Below, one piece after another: positions 50,911-58,790 of a DNA stretch of 64,000 nt; positions within the stretch are counted from its first letter, which is position 1; every line of letters starts with the position of its first letter. This stretch comes from Adlercreutzia rubneri (lineage in GTDB: Bacteria > Actinomycetota > Coriobacteriia > Coriobacteriales > Eggerthellaceae). A model generated the notes under the pieces. That model was not told where the DNA came from, did no database searches, and was given only the letters and a program-made list of their open reading frames with translations. A program made the translations under genes and the position numbers. Where the stretch lies: NCBI RefSeq assembly GCF_009755265.1, contig NZ_WPOO01000005.1, forward strand, positions 106,905-170,904, read 5' to 3'.

Positions 50911-51696
50911 TTAGACCCCGCGCGTCTCGTCGGGCCAGATGATCTTGTGCAGCTGCAACTGCAAACGGGCGCGGTCGAGGCCGTGCTCGATGAGGTAAGC
51001 GGCGATCTCGGCCGGCTCGATAGCGCCCCATACCGGGCTCACCAGCACCGCGCAGCGATCCCACAGCCCCACCTCGTCGGCGCAGCGCTCCATGAAGGCC
51101 AGATCATCCTCGGTGCCCACGACGAACTTCACGGCATCGCGCATATCCAGCAGCTCATAGTTCTCGCGGCGCATGGCGGCGGACACCGCCTCGCCGGCCG
51201 TGGGCGTCTTCCAATCCACCGTGAAATGCAGGCTGCCGGGCAGCCCCGCCTCGGCGCAGGCCTCGCGCAGATGCGCCATGGGGCTCAAGTCGCGCGAGCC
51301 ATTGGTCTCGATTTCCACGCGCAAGGGGCGCGGGTCGTCCACTGCGAGCAGAGTCTGCACCAAATCGGGCAGGTAGGGCTGCAAAAGCGGCTCGCCGCCA
51401 GTAAGCGTCACGCACGACACGCCGGTCTCGGCCACCCAGGCCGCGAGGTCGGGCACGCTCCAGCCCTCCACTTCCACCAGCGGATGGTTCGCCCAGCGGG
51501 TGTCGCAGTAGGTGCACCACATGTTGCAGCCGGCGAACCGGATGAAAGCGGCCGGCCGCCCCGCCGCCAGACCCTCCCCGTTCACGGACACGAACTTCTC
51601 CGCCACGGGGAACAGCTGAGCACGGGGAGCGATGGTATGGCGCGCCTGATGCCGCTCGGCATCCAGCAGGCCGTCGTTCTCTTCCTCGGGCACCAT
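50911..51696 (-). CDS. queE: 7-carboxy-7-deazaguanine synthase (radical SAM)
   Basis: 261 residues. It contracts 6-carboxytetrahydropterin to 7-carboxy-7-deazaguanine. The cluster motif is FAGCNMWCTYCDTRWA (CX3CX2C, ~54-70). SVNGEGLAAGRPAAFIRF before it and TGGEPLLQPYL after it are typical. The first ~30 residues extend beyond most QueE proteins. It lies 3 bp after queD. Confidence 0.94.
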   Translation of the reverse strand: MVPEEENDGLLDAERHQARHTIAPRAQLFPVAEKFVSVNGEGLAAGRPAAFIRFAGCNMWCTYCDTRWANHPLVEVEGWSVPDLAAWVAETGVSCVTLTGGEPLLQPYLPDLVQTLLAVDDPRPLRVEIETNGSRDLSPMAHLREACAEAGLPGSLHFTVDWKTPTAGEAVSAAMRRENYELLDMRDAVKFVVGTEDDLAFMERCADEVGLWDRCAVLVSPVWGAIEPAEIAAYLIEHGLDRARLQLQLHKIIWPDETRGV

Positions 51697-51699
51697 GGG

Positions 51700-52125
51700 C
51701 TATCGCTGCTCCCGGTAGTAGGCGCAGTTGTTGGGGGTCTCGTAGACCTCCACCTGAGCCACGGGCAGCCCGCGTTCAGCGAGCGCGTCGAAGAACCACT
51801 TGGCGAAGTTTTCCGCCGTGGTGCGGAAGGGCACGATGAACAGGGCGAAGCCCTCACGCTCGAGGCACGCCAGGGTGTCGGGGGCAAGGGAGCCCTCCTC
51901 CACGATGAAATGGTGGTCGAGCCGCTCGGTCAGCGCACGCAGCTCGGCCTTGAACTCGCCGAAATCCACCACCATGTCCTTGCAGGTGCCCTCCGTCTGC
52001 AGGTGCTCCACCTCCAGATAGGCCACCACGCGCCAGCGGTGCCCGTGCAAGTTCTCGCACTTCCCGTGGTAATCGGTCAGAAAATGAGAGGCATCGAACG
52101 AGCTCTCCGTCTTCAATCCGTACAT
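51700..52125 (-). CDS. queD: 6-carboxy-5,6,7,8-tetrahydropterin synthase
   Basis: 141 residues. First committed queuosine enzyme, using dihydroneopterin triphosphate. Zinc ligands and catalytic cysteine: SSFDASHFL, GKCENLHGHRW (~22-32). Also MVVDFGEFKAEL, LDHHF and PTAENF-like FRTTAENFAKWF. Start ATG 52125 follows GGTGAGAATTCGAC. First gene of the operon with queE and queC. Confidence 0.95.
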   Translation of the reverse strand: MYGLKTESSFDASHFLTDYHGKCENLHGHRWRVVAYLEVEHLQTEGTCKDMVVDFGEFKAELRALTERLDHHFIVEEGSLAPDTLACLEREGFALFIVPFRTTAENFAKWFFDALAERGLPVAQVEVYETPNNCAYYREQR

Positions 52126-52139
52126 GTCGAATTCTCACC

Positions 52140-52169
52140 AATCTACGAACATTTGTATGCTATAATCAA
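52140..52169 (-). promoter_or_regulatory. Probable promoter of queDEC
   Basis: TTGATT, 18 bases, TAGATT read leftward, ending 14 bases from the queD ATG. Its -35 overlaps the rightward TATAAT of the peptide gene promoter, so the two may compete. Confidence 0.5.
52158..52166 (+). promoter_or_regulatory. Extended -10 promoter of peptide gene 2
   Basis: TG-C-TATAAT, a perfect extended -10. Transcription would start near 52173, ahead of a ~65-base 5' UTR. Confidence 0.7.
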
Positions 52170-52191
52170 CCTCGCAGGGAGCACACGCCCT

Positions 52192-52238
52192 CTGCATTCA
52201 CCCCACCACGATGCTAGCTAGGAAAGGGGGTGATGCAG
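52192..52238 (+). promoter_or_regulatory. 5' UTR stem masking the ribosome binding site of peptide gene 2
   Basis: CTGCATTCACCCC (52192-52204) can pair with GGGGTGATGCAG (52227-52238) with one bulged T, hiding the Shine-Dalgarno sequence. Identical arms to copy 1 despite changes in the loop. Confidence 0.65.
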
Positions 52239-52367
52239 ATGAGCGATACGCTGGCCTTAGTCCAAGTCTTGCTTGGGGTGGCCTCCTTAATTGTGGCCAT
52301 TTTGGCCCAAATAAGAGAGAACCCGCCGAATAACGGCGGGAACCCCTCGCAAAATGACGAGGATTAG
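52239..52367 (+). CDS. 42-residue holin-like membrane peptide (putative type I toxin), copy 2
   Basis: 42 residues with one hydrophobic segment (LALVQVLLGVASLIVAILAQ) and the tail IRENPPNNGGNPSQNDED. It is the same length as copy 1. Differences between the copies are mostly conservative (T/M, L/I, V/A, I/V, R/K), which suggests that both are maintained as peptides. ATG at 52239 after GGAAAGGGGG. Promoter, masked ribosome binding site and terminator are all conserved. It sits between yigZ and queD. Confidence 0.75.
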   Translation: MSDTLALVQVLLGVASLIVAILAQIRENPPNNGGNPSQNDED

Positions 52368-52378
52368 GCACCCTCGCC

Positions 52379-52409
52379 GAAGGGCGTTCCGTTTGGGGCG
52401 CCCTTCTTT
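52379..52409 (+). terminator. Terminator of peptide gene 2
   Basis: GAAGGGCGTTCC-GTTT-GGGGCGCCCTTC, fully paired with two G-U pairs, then TTT. Confidence 0.85.
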
Positions 52410-52441
52410 AGGCAAGAGCGATTATAGCACAGGCGCGCCCC

Positions 52442-53059
52442 TTAGAACGCCGCGTCGAAGGGCTCCGTCACGATGATTTCACTTTGGCCGCGGGTGAGCT
52501 CGGTGAGCTTTTCCAGGAAGGAGGCCTGGGTGCCGTCGAGCATGCGGAAGGTGAGCAGGACGTTCTCGGCGAAGTCGCTCTCGGCAAGCTTCGCGCCGCA
52601 GCCCTCGGCCACCCGGCACAGCTGCTCGTACAGACCGTAGGGAACTTCCAGAACGATGTCGACGCAGACCGACACCGTGACGATGTCCGCCGCTTCGATG
52701 GCCGCTTTCGTGGCGTCGGTGTAAGCGCGCACCAGGCCGCCGGTGCCGAGCAGAATGCCGCCGAAGTAGCGGGTGACCACCACCGCCACATCTTCCAAGC
52801 CCGCATGCTGAATGGCCTCGAGGGTGGGCATGCCCGCCGTCTTGGCCGGCTCCCCGTCGTCGGTGTAGCGCACGCGCCCGCCCCGCAGCACATAGGCATA
52901 CACGTTGTGGCGCGCCATGCGGTGGGCCGCCTTCACCTCAGCGATGAACGCGAGCGCCTCTTCCTCGGTGGACACCGGCGCGATCTGCCCGATGAAGCGG
53001 CTCTTCTTCTCGACGATCTCCGCCTCGGCGGGAGCGGCTATGGTCTTGTACGCGGCCAC
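52442..53059 (-). CDS. yigZ: YigZ/IMPACT-family protein
   Basis: 205 residues. Conserved IMPACT motifs: KKSRFIGQIAPV, AHRMARHNVYAYVL, YTDDGEPAKTAGMPTL and VVVTRYFGGILLGTGGLVRAY. The family is linked to stress and translation control, but the bacterial role is unclear. GTG start at 53059 overlaps the ABC-F stop codon by one base (TAGTG), so the two are translationally coupled; a longer start would lie inside the ABC-F gene. Confidence 0.92.
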   Translation of the reverse strand: MAAYKTIAAPAEAEIVEKKSRFIGQIAPVSTEEEALAFIAEVKAAHRMARHNVYAYVLRGGRVRYTDDGEPAKTAGMPTLEAIQHAGLEDVAVVVTRYFGGILLGTGGLVRAYTDATKAAIEAADIVTVSVCVDIVLEVPYGLYEQLCRVAEGCGAKLAESDFAENVLLTFRMLDGTQASFLEKLTELTRGQSEIIVTEPFDAAF

Positions 53060-54960
53060 TACTCCCCCAGTTTCTCGGCGGCTTCGAACCATTCCAGCTC
53101 GAGGGATTCTATCTGAGCCTCGAAGTCGGCGATCTCCTCTTGCATGGCGGTGAGCACCAGGTAGTCGGACTGGTCGGCGGCAGCCATTTCCAGCTGCTTC
53201 TTCTCGATCTTGCCCTTTAAGGTCTCGATCTTCTTCTCGTTGGAAGCCATGAGCTTGCGCAGGGCGCGCTGCTCGCCGCCGGAGAGGGCAGGGGTGGAAG
53301 GGGCGGCCGCATTCCCGGAATCATTGGACGCCGCGGACGAGGGGCGACCAAGGTCGCCCCCGACGGAGGAACCAGGACGGTTTGCGATGCCGTTTCCAGG
53401 ACAAGTTCCAGAGCCGCCCCTGCGGCCGCCCTCAGTGTTTTTCGCCGCCTCGCGGTCGGCCTCTTCCGCGAGCTTCAGGTACTCGTCGACGCCGCCGGGC
53501 AGGTGGCGCACCTTGCCGTCGATGAGCGCGAACTGGTGGTCGGTCACGCGCTCCATGAGGTAGCGGTCGTGGGTGACGAGCAGAAGCGTGCCGGGCCAGC
53601 CATCGAGCAGGCTCTCCACCGCCGCCAGCATGTCGGTGTCCAAGTCGTTTCCCGGCTCGTCCAAGATGAGCACGTTGGGCTCGTCCAGCAAGATGAGCAT
53701 GAGCGCCAACCGACGCTTCTGGCCGCCGGACAGGTCGCACACCGGCTCGTTCTGGTCATCTTTGGTGAACCCGAGCCGTTCGAGCAGCTGCCCCGGTGTC
53801 ATCTCCTTGCCGTCGAGCATCGTGCGCCGCGAGTAGCGCGAGATCACCTGGCGCACGCGGTCGTCGCCGAGCTTGCGCAGCTCGTCCAAATGCTGCGACA
53901 GCACGGCGAAACGCACGGTCTGGCCGATTTTCACGCGCCCGGAATCGAGCGGCTGCAGCCCTTGGATGATGCGCAGAAGCGTCGTCTTGCCGATGCCGTT
54001 GGCGCCCACGATGCCGTAGCGATCGCCGGGGCCGATGATCCAGTCGACATCGTCCAAGATGACGCGGTTCCCGAAGCGCAGCGATGCGCCTTTCAGATCG
54101 ACCACCTGCTTGCCGAGGCGCGCCATGGCCATGCGCTTGAGCTCCAGCTCGTTGCGCAAGGGCGGCACGTCGGCAATGAGCGCCTGGGCGGCGGCCACGT
54201 GGAACTTGGGCTTGGTGGCCCGGGCGCGGGCGCCGCGGGATAGCCACGCCAGCTCGCGGCGCAGGGCGTTCTGGCGCTTCTGCTCGGCCAGAGCCTCCAA
54301 GCGATCCCGTTCCACCCGCTGCATGATGTAAGCGGAAAAGCCTCCCTCGAAGGGCCAGACACGGCGGCCGTGCACCTCCCACATCGCCTCGCAGACCTCG
54401 TCGAGAAACCAACGGTCGTGGGTCACCACGAGCAGCGCCCCTGCCCCGCGGCGCCAGCGAGTCTTCAGGTGCTCGGCGAGCCAGGTGATGGCGCGCACGT
54501 CCAGGTGGTTGGTGGGCTCGTCCAGCATGAGCACGTCCCAGTCACCGATGAGCAGCCGGGCCAGATCGACCCGCCGCCGCTGGCCGCCCGAAAGGGTGCC
54601 CACTGTCGCGTTCCAATCCACATCCTCGAGCAGCCCCGCGATGATGGCGCGAACCCGAGGGTCGCCGGCCCATTCGTATTCGGGACGGTCCCCCACGACG
54701 GCCCGTTCAACGGTGTCCCCATCGCGTAAGTCGTCGCTCTGGCCGAGCATGCCCACCGACACGCCGCGGGTGCGGATGACGCGGCCGTCGTCCACTTCCA
54801 CGTCGCCGGAGAGCACTCGCAGAAGCGTGGACTTGCCATCGCCGTTCTGGCCCACAATACCGATGCGGGCCCCCTCGTCCACCCCGAGGGACAGTCCCTC
54901 GAACACCGTCTTCGTGGGGAATTCCACCCGCACCTTTTCACAACCGAGAAGAAACGCCAC
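53059..54960 (-). CDS. ABC-F family ATPase (translation factor type)
   Basis: 633 residues, no membrane domain. Two ATPase domains: Walker A GQNGDGKST (~37) and GANGIGKTT (~335), signatures LSGGQRRR and LSGGQKRR, Walker B LMLDEPTNHLD and LILDEPGNDLD. An interdomain linker (~230-300) is rich in Arg/Lys. The C-terminal ~75 residues form a coiled coil (KKIETLKGKIEKKQLEMAA) as in Uup-like members. ABC-F proteins act on the ribosome in stalling rescue or antibiotic protection. The linker before the coiled coil (~505-555) contains a family A palindromic repeat read as VGGDLGRPSS. Confidence 0.92.
   Translation of the reverse strand: MAFLLGCEKVRVEFPTKTVFEGLSLGVDEGARIGIVGQNGDGKSTLLRVLSGDVEVDDGRVIRTRGVSVGMLGQSDDLRDGDTVERAVVGDRPEYEWAGDPRVRAIIAGLLEDVDWNATVGTLSGGQRRRVDLARLLIGDWDVLMLDEPTNHLDVRAITWLAEHLKTRWRRGAGALLVVTHDRWFLDEVCEAMWEVHGRRVWPFEGGFSAYIMQRVERDRLEALAEQKRQNALRRELAWLSRGARARATKPKFHVAAAQALIADVPPLRNELELKRMAMARLGKQVVDLKGASLRFGNRVILDDVDWIIGPGDRYGIVGANGIGKTTLLRIIQGLQPLDSGRVKIGQTVRFAVLSQHLDELRKLGDDRVRQVISRYSRRTMLDGKEMTPGQLLERLGFTKDDQNEPVCDLSGGQKRRLALMLILLDEPNVLILDEPGNDLDTDMLAAVESLLDGWPGTLLLVTHDRYLMERVTDHQFALIDGKVRHLPGGVDEYLKLAEEADREAAKNTEGGRRGGSGTCPGNGIANRPGSSVGGDLGRPSSAASNDSGNAAAPSTPALSGGEQRALRKLMASNEKKIETLKGKIEKKQLEMAAADQSDYLVLTAMQEEIADFEAQIESLELEWFEAAEKLGE
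53339..53366. repeat. Family A palindromic repeat inside the ABC-F coding sequence
   Basis: GGGGCGACCAAGGTCGCCCC plus CGACGG, differing from the intergenic consensus tail CTACGG by one base. It lies in frame in the low-complexity linker before the coiled coil. Confidence 0.85.
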
Positions 54961-55155
54961 GAAGGCCGCCTTTCACATTGGAGACCGCGCCCAACCTCAG
55001 GATTGCCGGCCCCGTTCGTTTATCACATCTCGCGCCTCCACCAAGCCGCGAGGCACGCTTCGCAAGTCAATTCGATACGCCATCGATTATAAACCATGGC
55101 TCTTTCCAGCGGCTCCATCCCCTCAACGAAACGAGCACTGAAGCCCTTCGGGAGC

Positions 55156-55408
55156 AAAATGGCTTGGAAATGACGAAACATCGGTCAGGTTGATACCGTC
55201 CCGGGGAAAATGGCTTGGAAATCACGAAAGATCGGTCAGATCGGTGCTTTTCCGGGCGAAATGGCTTGGAAATCACGAAACATCAGCAAAACGACGCCCA
55301 CTGCAGCGAAAAAGGAGTGATTTGTCTCGGAAAACCGCAGATGAAGGTTAGTTTCTTTTAACTTTTAAGGGCCAAGAAACCGATGTTTCGTCATTTTCAA
55401 GCCATTTC
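55156..55408. repeat. Three direct copies at a 51-bp period plus one inverted copy
   Basis: AAAATGGCTTGGAAATNACG followed by AAANATCGGTCAG starts at 55156, 55207 and (shorter) 55258, exactly 51 bp apart with degenerate 18-base spacers. An inverted copy is at 55380-55408. It fills most of the 471-bp gap between ABC-F and the MFS gene; 54961-55155 holds only a decayed extra unit near 55105. No gene is supported here. Confidence 0.8.
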
Positions 55409-55431
55409 AGCGAGTTGAGCTCGCTTTCCGC

Positions 55432-56844
55432 TCAGCGGATCTTCCAAAGCGCCGTCACCAGCACGGCGGCGGCGAACAGCGTGGAGAGGGCGAAGGCCAG
55501 CCGATAGGGCAGCGCGGACAGGCTCGCCCCGCCGTCGACGGCAGCAGCGCCGGCAGCGGCCGGATCCGCGACGGCTACAGCTGCACCTACCACGGTGACG
55601 ATCAGCATCATAAGTGCCGTGCCGAGCGAGGCGCACACCTGACGGGCCGTGGCGAAGAACGCGCTGCCGTCCATGACGAGGCCGCCGTTCAAGCCCGACA
55701 ACCCATAGGAGTTCAGCGGCCCCACCAGCCCGCTCACACCCACGGCGCGCACACCCTGCAGCAGCGTGAGGACCCACAGCGGCGTGCCTGGGCCCACGAA
55801 CGTGAACGAGGCGGCTCCCACCGTGAGGAAGACCGAGGAAGTGATGCACACGGCCCGGGCGCCCACCTTGTCCACCAGCACGCCGGCCAACGGGTTCACG
55901 AACAGCGCCACCACCGTGGCGGGGATGAACGCGATGCCAGCATCCAGTGCCGTCATATGGCAGGGCCCTTGGATGAACAGCGGCAGAACGAGCGTGATGC
56001 CCATGAACGACGCGAACAGGCAGTTCTGCGCCACGAACCCGGGCCGGTAGTGACGCGACGCGAAAATATCCAAGCAGATGAGCGGATGGGCGATCACGCG
56101 CTGGCGCCGCACGAACACCGCGATAAACACCGCACCCAGAAGCGCCGGCAACCACACCGAAGGGGCGGACAGCGGCATCGTGGCCGCGTTAGAGGCTCCC
56201 AGCAGAAGGCCGCCGAAGCCCAGCGTGGACTGCACGAACGACGGGTAGTCGAACACCGGGCGCGCGTCGTGGTCGCCGTGGCTCTTCACCAGAACTGCGT
56301 TGGCGACCCACAGCACGGCGAGAAGGCCCGCAAGTATGATGTAGAAGCTGCGCCATCCCCAGCTGCCGGCGAGCGCACCGCCGATAAGCGGCCCGATATT
56401 GGGCGCGAACCCCATAGCGATACCGCCGATGCCCATAGCCGTGCCCGTGCGCTCCCGAGGAAAACGCGTCATAGCCACCGACTGCACGAGCGGCAGTGTA
56501 ATGCCCGTGGCGATGGCCTGCAGCACCCGAGCCGCAACAAGCACGGCGAAGACCGGAGCGAAGAGACCGGCCACGGAACCCGCCAGGTAGAAGCCCAGCG
56601 CCAAGTACACCAAGCGCTTCAACGAGAACCGGCGCGCAAGGTAAGTGACCACCGGCACCGTGACCCCCATCGTGAGCATGTAGATGGTCGTGACCCATTG
56701 CCCCTGCGCCGCATCGATGGCGAAGTCGTCGCACACTTCCGTGAGCATGGAGTTCATCACCGTTTGGGTGAGAGAGCCCAAAGCGCAGGTGATGACAACG
56801 ATGGCGAACAGGGCGTAGGTGTGCCCCTTCTCGGAAAGATGCAT
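55432..56844 (-). CDS. MFS drug/proton antiporter, EmrB/QacA (DHA2) type
   Basis: 470 residues with about 14 membrane segments. Recognisable motifs: LTEVCDDFAIDAAQGQWVTT in loop 1, YLARRFSLKRL (motif A) and the motif C-like stretch AMGIGGIAMGFAPNIGPLIG. Exporter of toxic compounds by proton exchange; substrate unknown. ATG at 56844 behind GGAGGTTTCC; the longer in-frame start has no site. Stand-alone gene with no regulator beside it. Confidence 0.9.
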   Translation of the reverse strand: MHLSEKGHTYALFAIVVITCALGSLTQTVMNSMLTEVCDDFAIDAAQGQWVTTIYMLTMGVTVPVVTYLARRFSLKRLVYLALGFYLAGSVAGLFAPVFAVLVAARVLQAIATGITLPLVQSVAMTRFPRERTGTAMGIGGIAMGFAPNIGPLIGGALAGSWGWRSFYIILAGLLAVLWVANAVLVKSHGDHDARPVFDYPSFVQSTLGFGGLLLGASNAATMPLSAPSVWLPALLGAVFIAVFVRRQRVIAHPLICLDIFASRHYRPGFVAQNCLFASFMGITLVLPLFIQGPCHMTALDAGIAFIPATVVALFVNPLAGVLVDKVGARAVCITSSVFLTVGAASFTFVGPGTPLWVLTLLQGVRAVGVSGLVGPLNSYGLSGLNGGLVMDGSAFFATARQVCASLGTALMMLIVTVVGAAVAVADPAAAGAAAVDGGASLSALPYRLAFALSTLFAAAVLVTALWKIR

Positions 56845-56982
56845 GGAAACCTCCGTACCTTCAGCATGACAGGGCGTTCGAGATTTCGCTCGGGCACCCG
56901 AAATCTGGCACGTGGCTACAAAACGAACGGAGGGACGCACCGCGCCCCTCCGCCATTATAACGCTCGATCTTGGAATTCGAG

Positions 56983-57555
56983 CTAGTTGAATTTCTGCTG
57001 GGTCTTCTCCAGCCCGTTGTCGATGAGGCACAGCACCGCGTCCGCACCCTCGGACACCGCGTGATCGAAAGCCTCGGTGTCGTCCTTGCTGCGCGGGCGC
57101 GAGAGCACCCAGTCGACCACGGGCTTGCGTCCCGGCGGCCGCCCGATGCCGATGCGCACCCGGAACCAGTCGCGCGTGCCCAGCTTGTCGCAGATGGAGC
57201 GCAGCCCGTTGTGCCCGGCGTGCCCGCCGCCGAACTTCACGCGGATGGTGCCCGGCTCGATGTCCAGCTCGTCGTGGACGACGATGAGATGGTCGGGGGC
57301 CACGCCATAAGCGCGCATGAGCTTGCTCACCGGGCCGCCGGAGGTGTTCATGAAGCTCTGGGGCTTCACGAGCAGAAGCTCATGACCGCGGTAGCTCGCC
57401 TTCCCCACAAGCGCCCCGCCCTCGTTCTTCCAATAGCGCACGCCGAGCTCATCCGCCAGCGCGTCCACCGTATCGAACCCGGCGTTGTGCCGCGTATGCT
57501 CGTACTCCTCGCCCGGATTCCCCAGGCCCGCAACCATATACAACTCGTTATCCAT
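56983..57555 (-). CDS. pth: Peptidyl-tRNA hydrolase
   Basis: 190 residues. Recycles peptidyl-tRNA dropped from ribosomes. Motifs: VAGLGNPGEEYEHTRHNAGF with catalytic His (~20), KPQSFMNTSGGPV, IVVHDELDIEPG and GGGHAGHNGLRSI. I chose ATG at 57555 (GGAG just upstream) over 57576, which lacks a site. It is downstream of prs, separated by a strong foldback element. Confidence 0.95.
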   Translation of the reverse strand: MDNELYMVAGLGNPGEEYEHTRHNAGFDTVDALADELGVRYWKNEGGALVGKASYRGHELLLVKPQSFMNTSGGPVSKLMRAYGVAPDHLIVVHDELDIEPGTIRVKFGGGHAGHNGLRSICDKLGTRDWFRVRIGIGRPPGRKPVVDWVLSRPRSKDDTEAFDHAVSEGADAVLCLIDNGLEKTQQKFN

Positions 57556-57593
57556 ATGCTCCGTTCGCCTTGTCATTCATATTCGGAAGAGTA

Positions 57594-57723
57594 GGCCCGA
57601 GACCCGGGAGAGGGGGCCCGCGCGCAGTTCATTGAAGTGCAAAGAAAGAAGGCCCGAGACCCTCGACGTGACCCGCACTTCAATGCTGTTTGAGCACGGG
57701 TCCCCTCTCCCGGGTCTCGGGCC
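57594..57723. repeat. Long perfect foldback element between prs and pth
   Basis: Outer arms of 22 bp, GGCCCGAGACCCGGGAGAGG GG (57594-57615), are perfectly repeated in inverse at 57702-57723. An inner 11-bp pair CATTGAAGTGC / GCACTTCAATG (57630-57640, 57675-57685) lies inside. A third GGCCCGAGACCC copy at 57651 lies in direct orientation. The whole 130 bp can form one long rod. Confidence 0.85.
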
Positions 57724-57736
57724 GGACAACCAAAAA

Positions 57737-58702
57737 CTACTCGAAAAGCTTCCCAATGCTTCCGTTGTTGTACACGACATCGATGGTCTGGGCGAACAGA
57801 GGCGCGATGGAGAGCACCTTGATCTTGCCGGTCTGGCGCGCGAGCGGCACGGGCACCGCATTGGTGACCACCACTTCCTCGATGCAGGAGTTCTCCAGAC
57901 GCTCGTAGGCCGGGCCGGAGAACAGGCCATGGGTGGCGCAGGCGTACACCTCGGCGGCGCCCTTGGCCTTCAGCGTGGCCGCCGCGGCCACAAGGGATCC
58001 GCCGGTGTCGATCATGTCGTCGTTAAGGATGCAGATCTTGTCGGTGACATCGCCGATGAGCGCCGTGATCTCGGCCTGGTTGTGCTTCGGACGATCCTTG
58101 TGCATGATGGCGATGTCGCAATCGAGCGCCGTGGAGAACTTCTTCGCCGCCTTCGCGCGACCCACGTCCGGCGAGACCACGCACAAGCGCTCGGGATCGA
58201 AACCCTTGTTGCGGAAGTAGTCCACGAAAATGGGCATGGCCGTCATGTGGTTCACGGGGATGTCGAAGAAACCCTGGATGGCGTCCTGGTGCAGATCCAC
58301 CGTGATGATGTTGTCGATGCCGGAGACCTCGAGCAGATCGGCCACGAGCTTGGCCGTGATGGGCTCGCGCGGGGCGGCCTTGCGGTCCTGACGGGCGTAA
58401 CCGTAGTGCGCGATGACCGCCGAGATGGAGCGGGCGCTTGCGCGCTTGGCGGCATCGGCCATGATGAGCAGCTCCATGAGGGCGTCGTTCACGTCGAAGG
58501 TCTCGCTCGCGCACACCGACTGGATGAGGAACACGTCGGCGCCGCGGATGGACTCCTGATAGCGGGCGTAGATCTCGCCGTTGGCGAACTTCTCGTGCTT
58601 GATGTTGCCGAGGTTCACGTTCAGATACTTGGCGATCTCCTCGGCCAGCTCCGGATTCACCGAGCCGGAGAACAGGATCATGCGCTTGGTCATCTCGGTC
58701 AT
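57737..58702 (-). CDS. prs: Ribose-phosphate diphosphokinase (PRPP synthetase)
   Basis: 321 residues. Makes PRPP from ribose 5-phosphate and ATP for nucleotide, His and Trp synthesis. Motifs: FANGEIYARYQESIRG, YARQDRKAAPREPITAK, VSPDVGRAKAAKKF and the PRPP loop LNDDMIDTGGSL. It follows glmU by 88 bp. The glmU-prs-pth order is the classical Gram-positive arrangement. A TACAAT at 58743-58748 could be a -10 box. Confidence 0.96.
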   Translation of the reverse strand: MTEMTKRMILFSGSVNPELAEEIAKYLNVNLGNIKHEKFANGEIYARYQESIRGADVFLIQSVCASETFDVNDALMELLIMADAAKRASARSISAVIAHYGYARQDRKAAPREPITAKLVADLLEVSGIDNIITVDLHQDAIQGFFDIPVNHMTAMPIFVDYFRNKGFDPERLCVVSPDVGRAKAAKKFSTALDCDIAIMHKDRPKHNQAEITALIGDVTDKICILNDDMIDTGGSLVAAAATLKAKGAAEVYACATHGLFSGPAYERLENSCIEEVVVTNAVPVPLARQTGKIKVLSIAPLFAQTIDVVYNNGSIGKLFE

Positions 58703-58790
58703 GGGGTGCGTCCCTTCTGCGACGGGTCTTTCAGCTTCGATTATTGTAGTACGATGGGCCGCTTCGTGCGGGCTGAAGCGGCCCGACCGA

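Noticed and set aside
55067..55276. A 69-codon leftward frame with repeated VISKPF
   Set aside because: The protein repeat follows from the 51-bp DNA period; there is no ribosome binding site or conserved context to support translation.
55156..55290. CRISPR-like array (33-bp repeats, 18-bp spacers)
   Set aside because: Only three degenerate repeats, spacers too short and similar to each other, an inverted fourth copy and no cas genes nearby.
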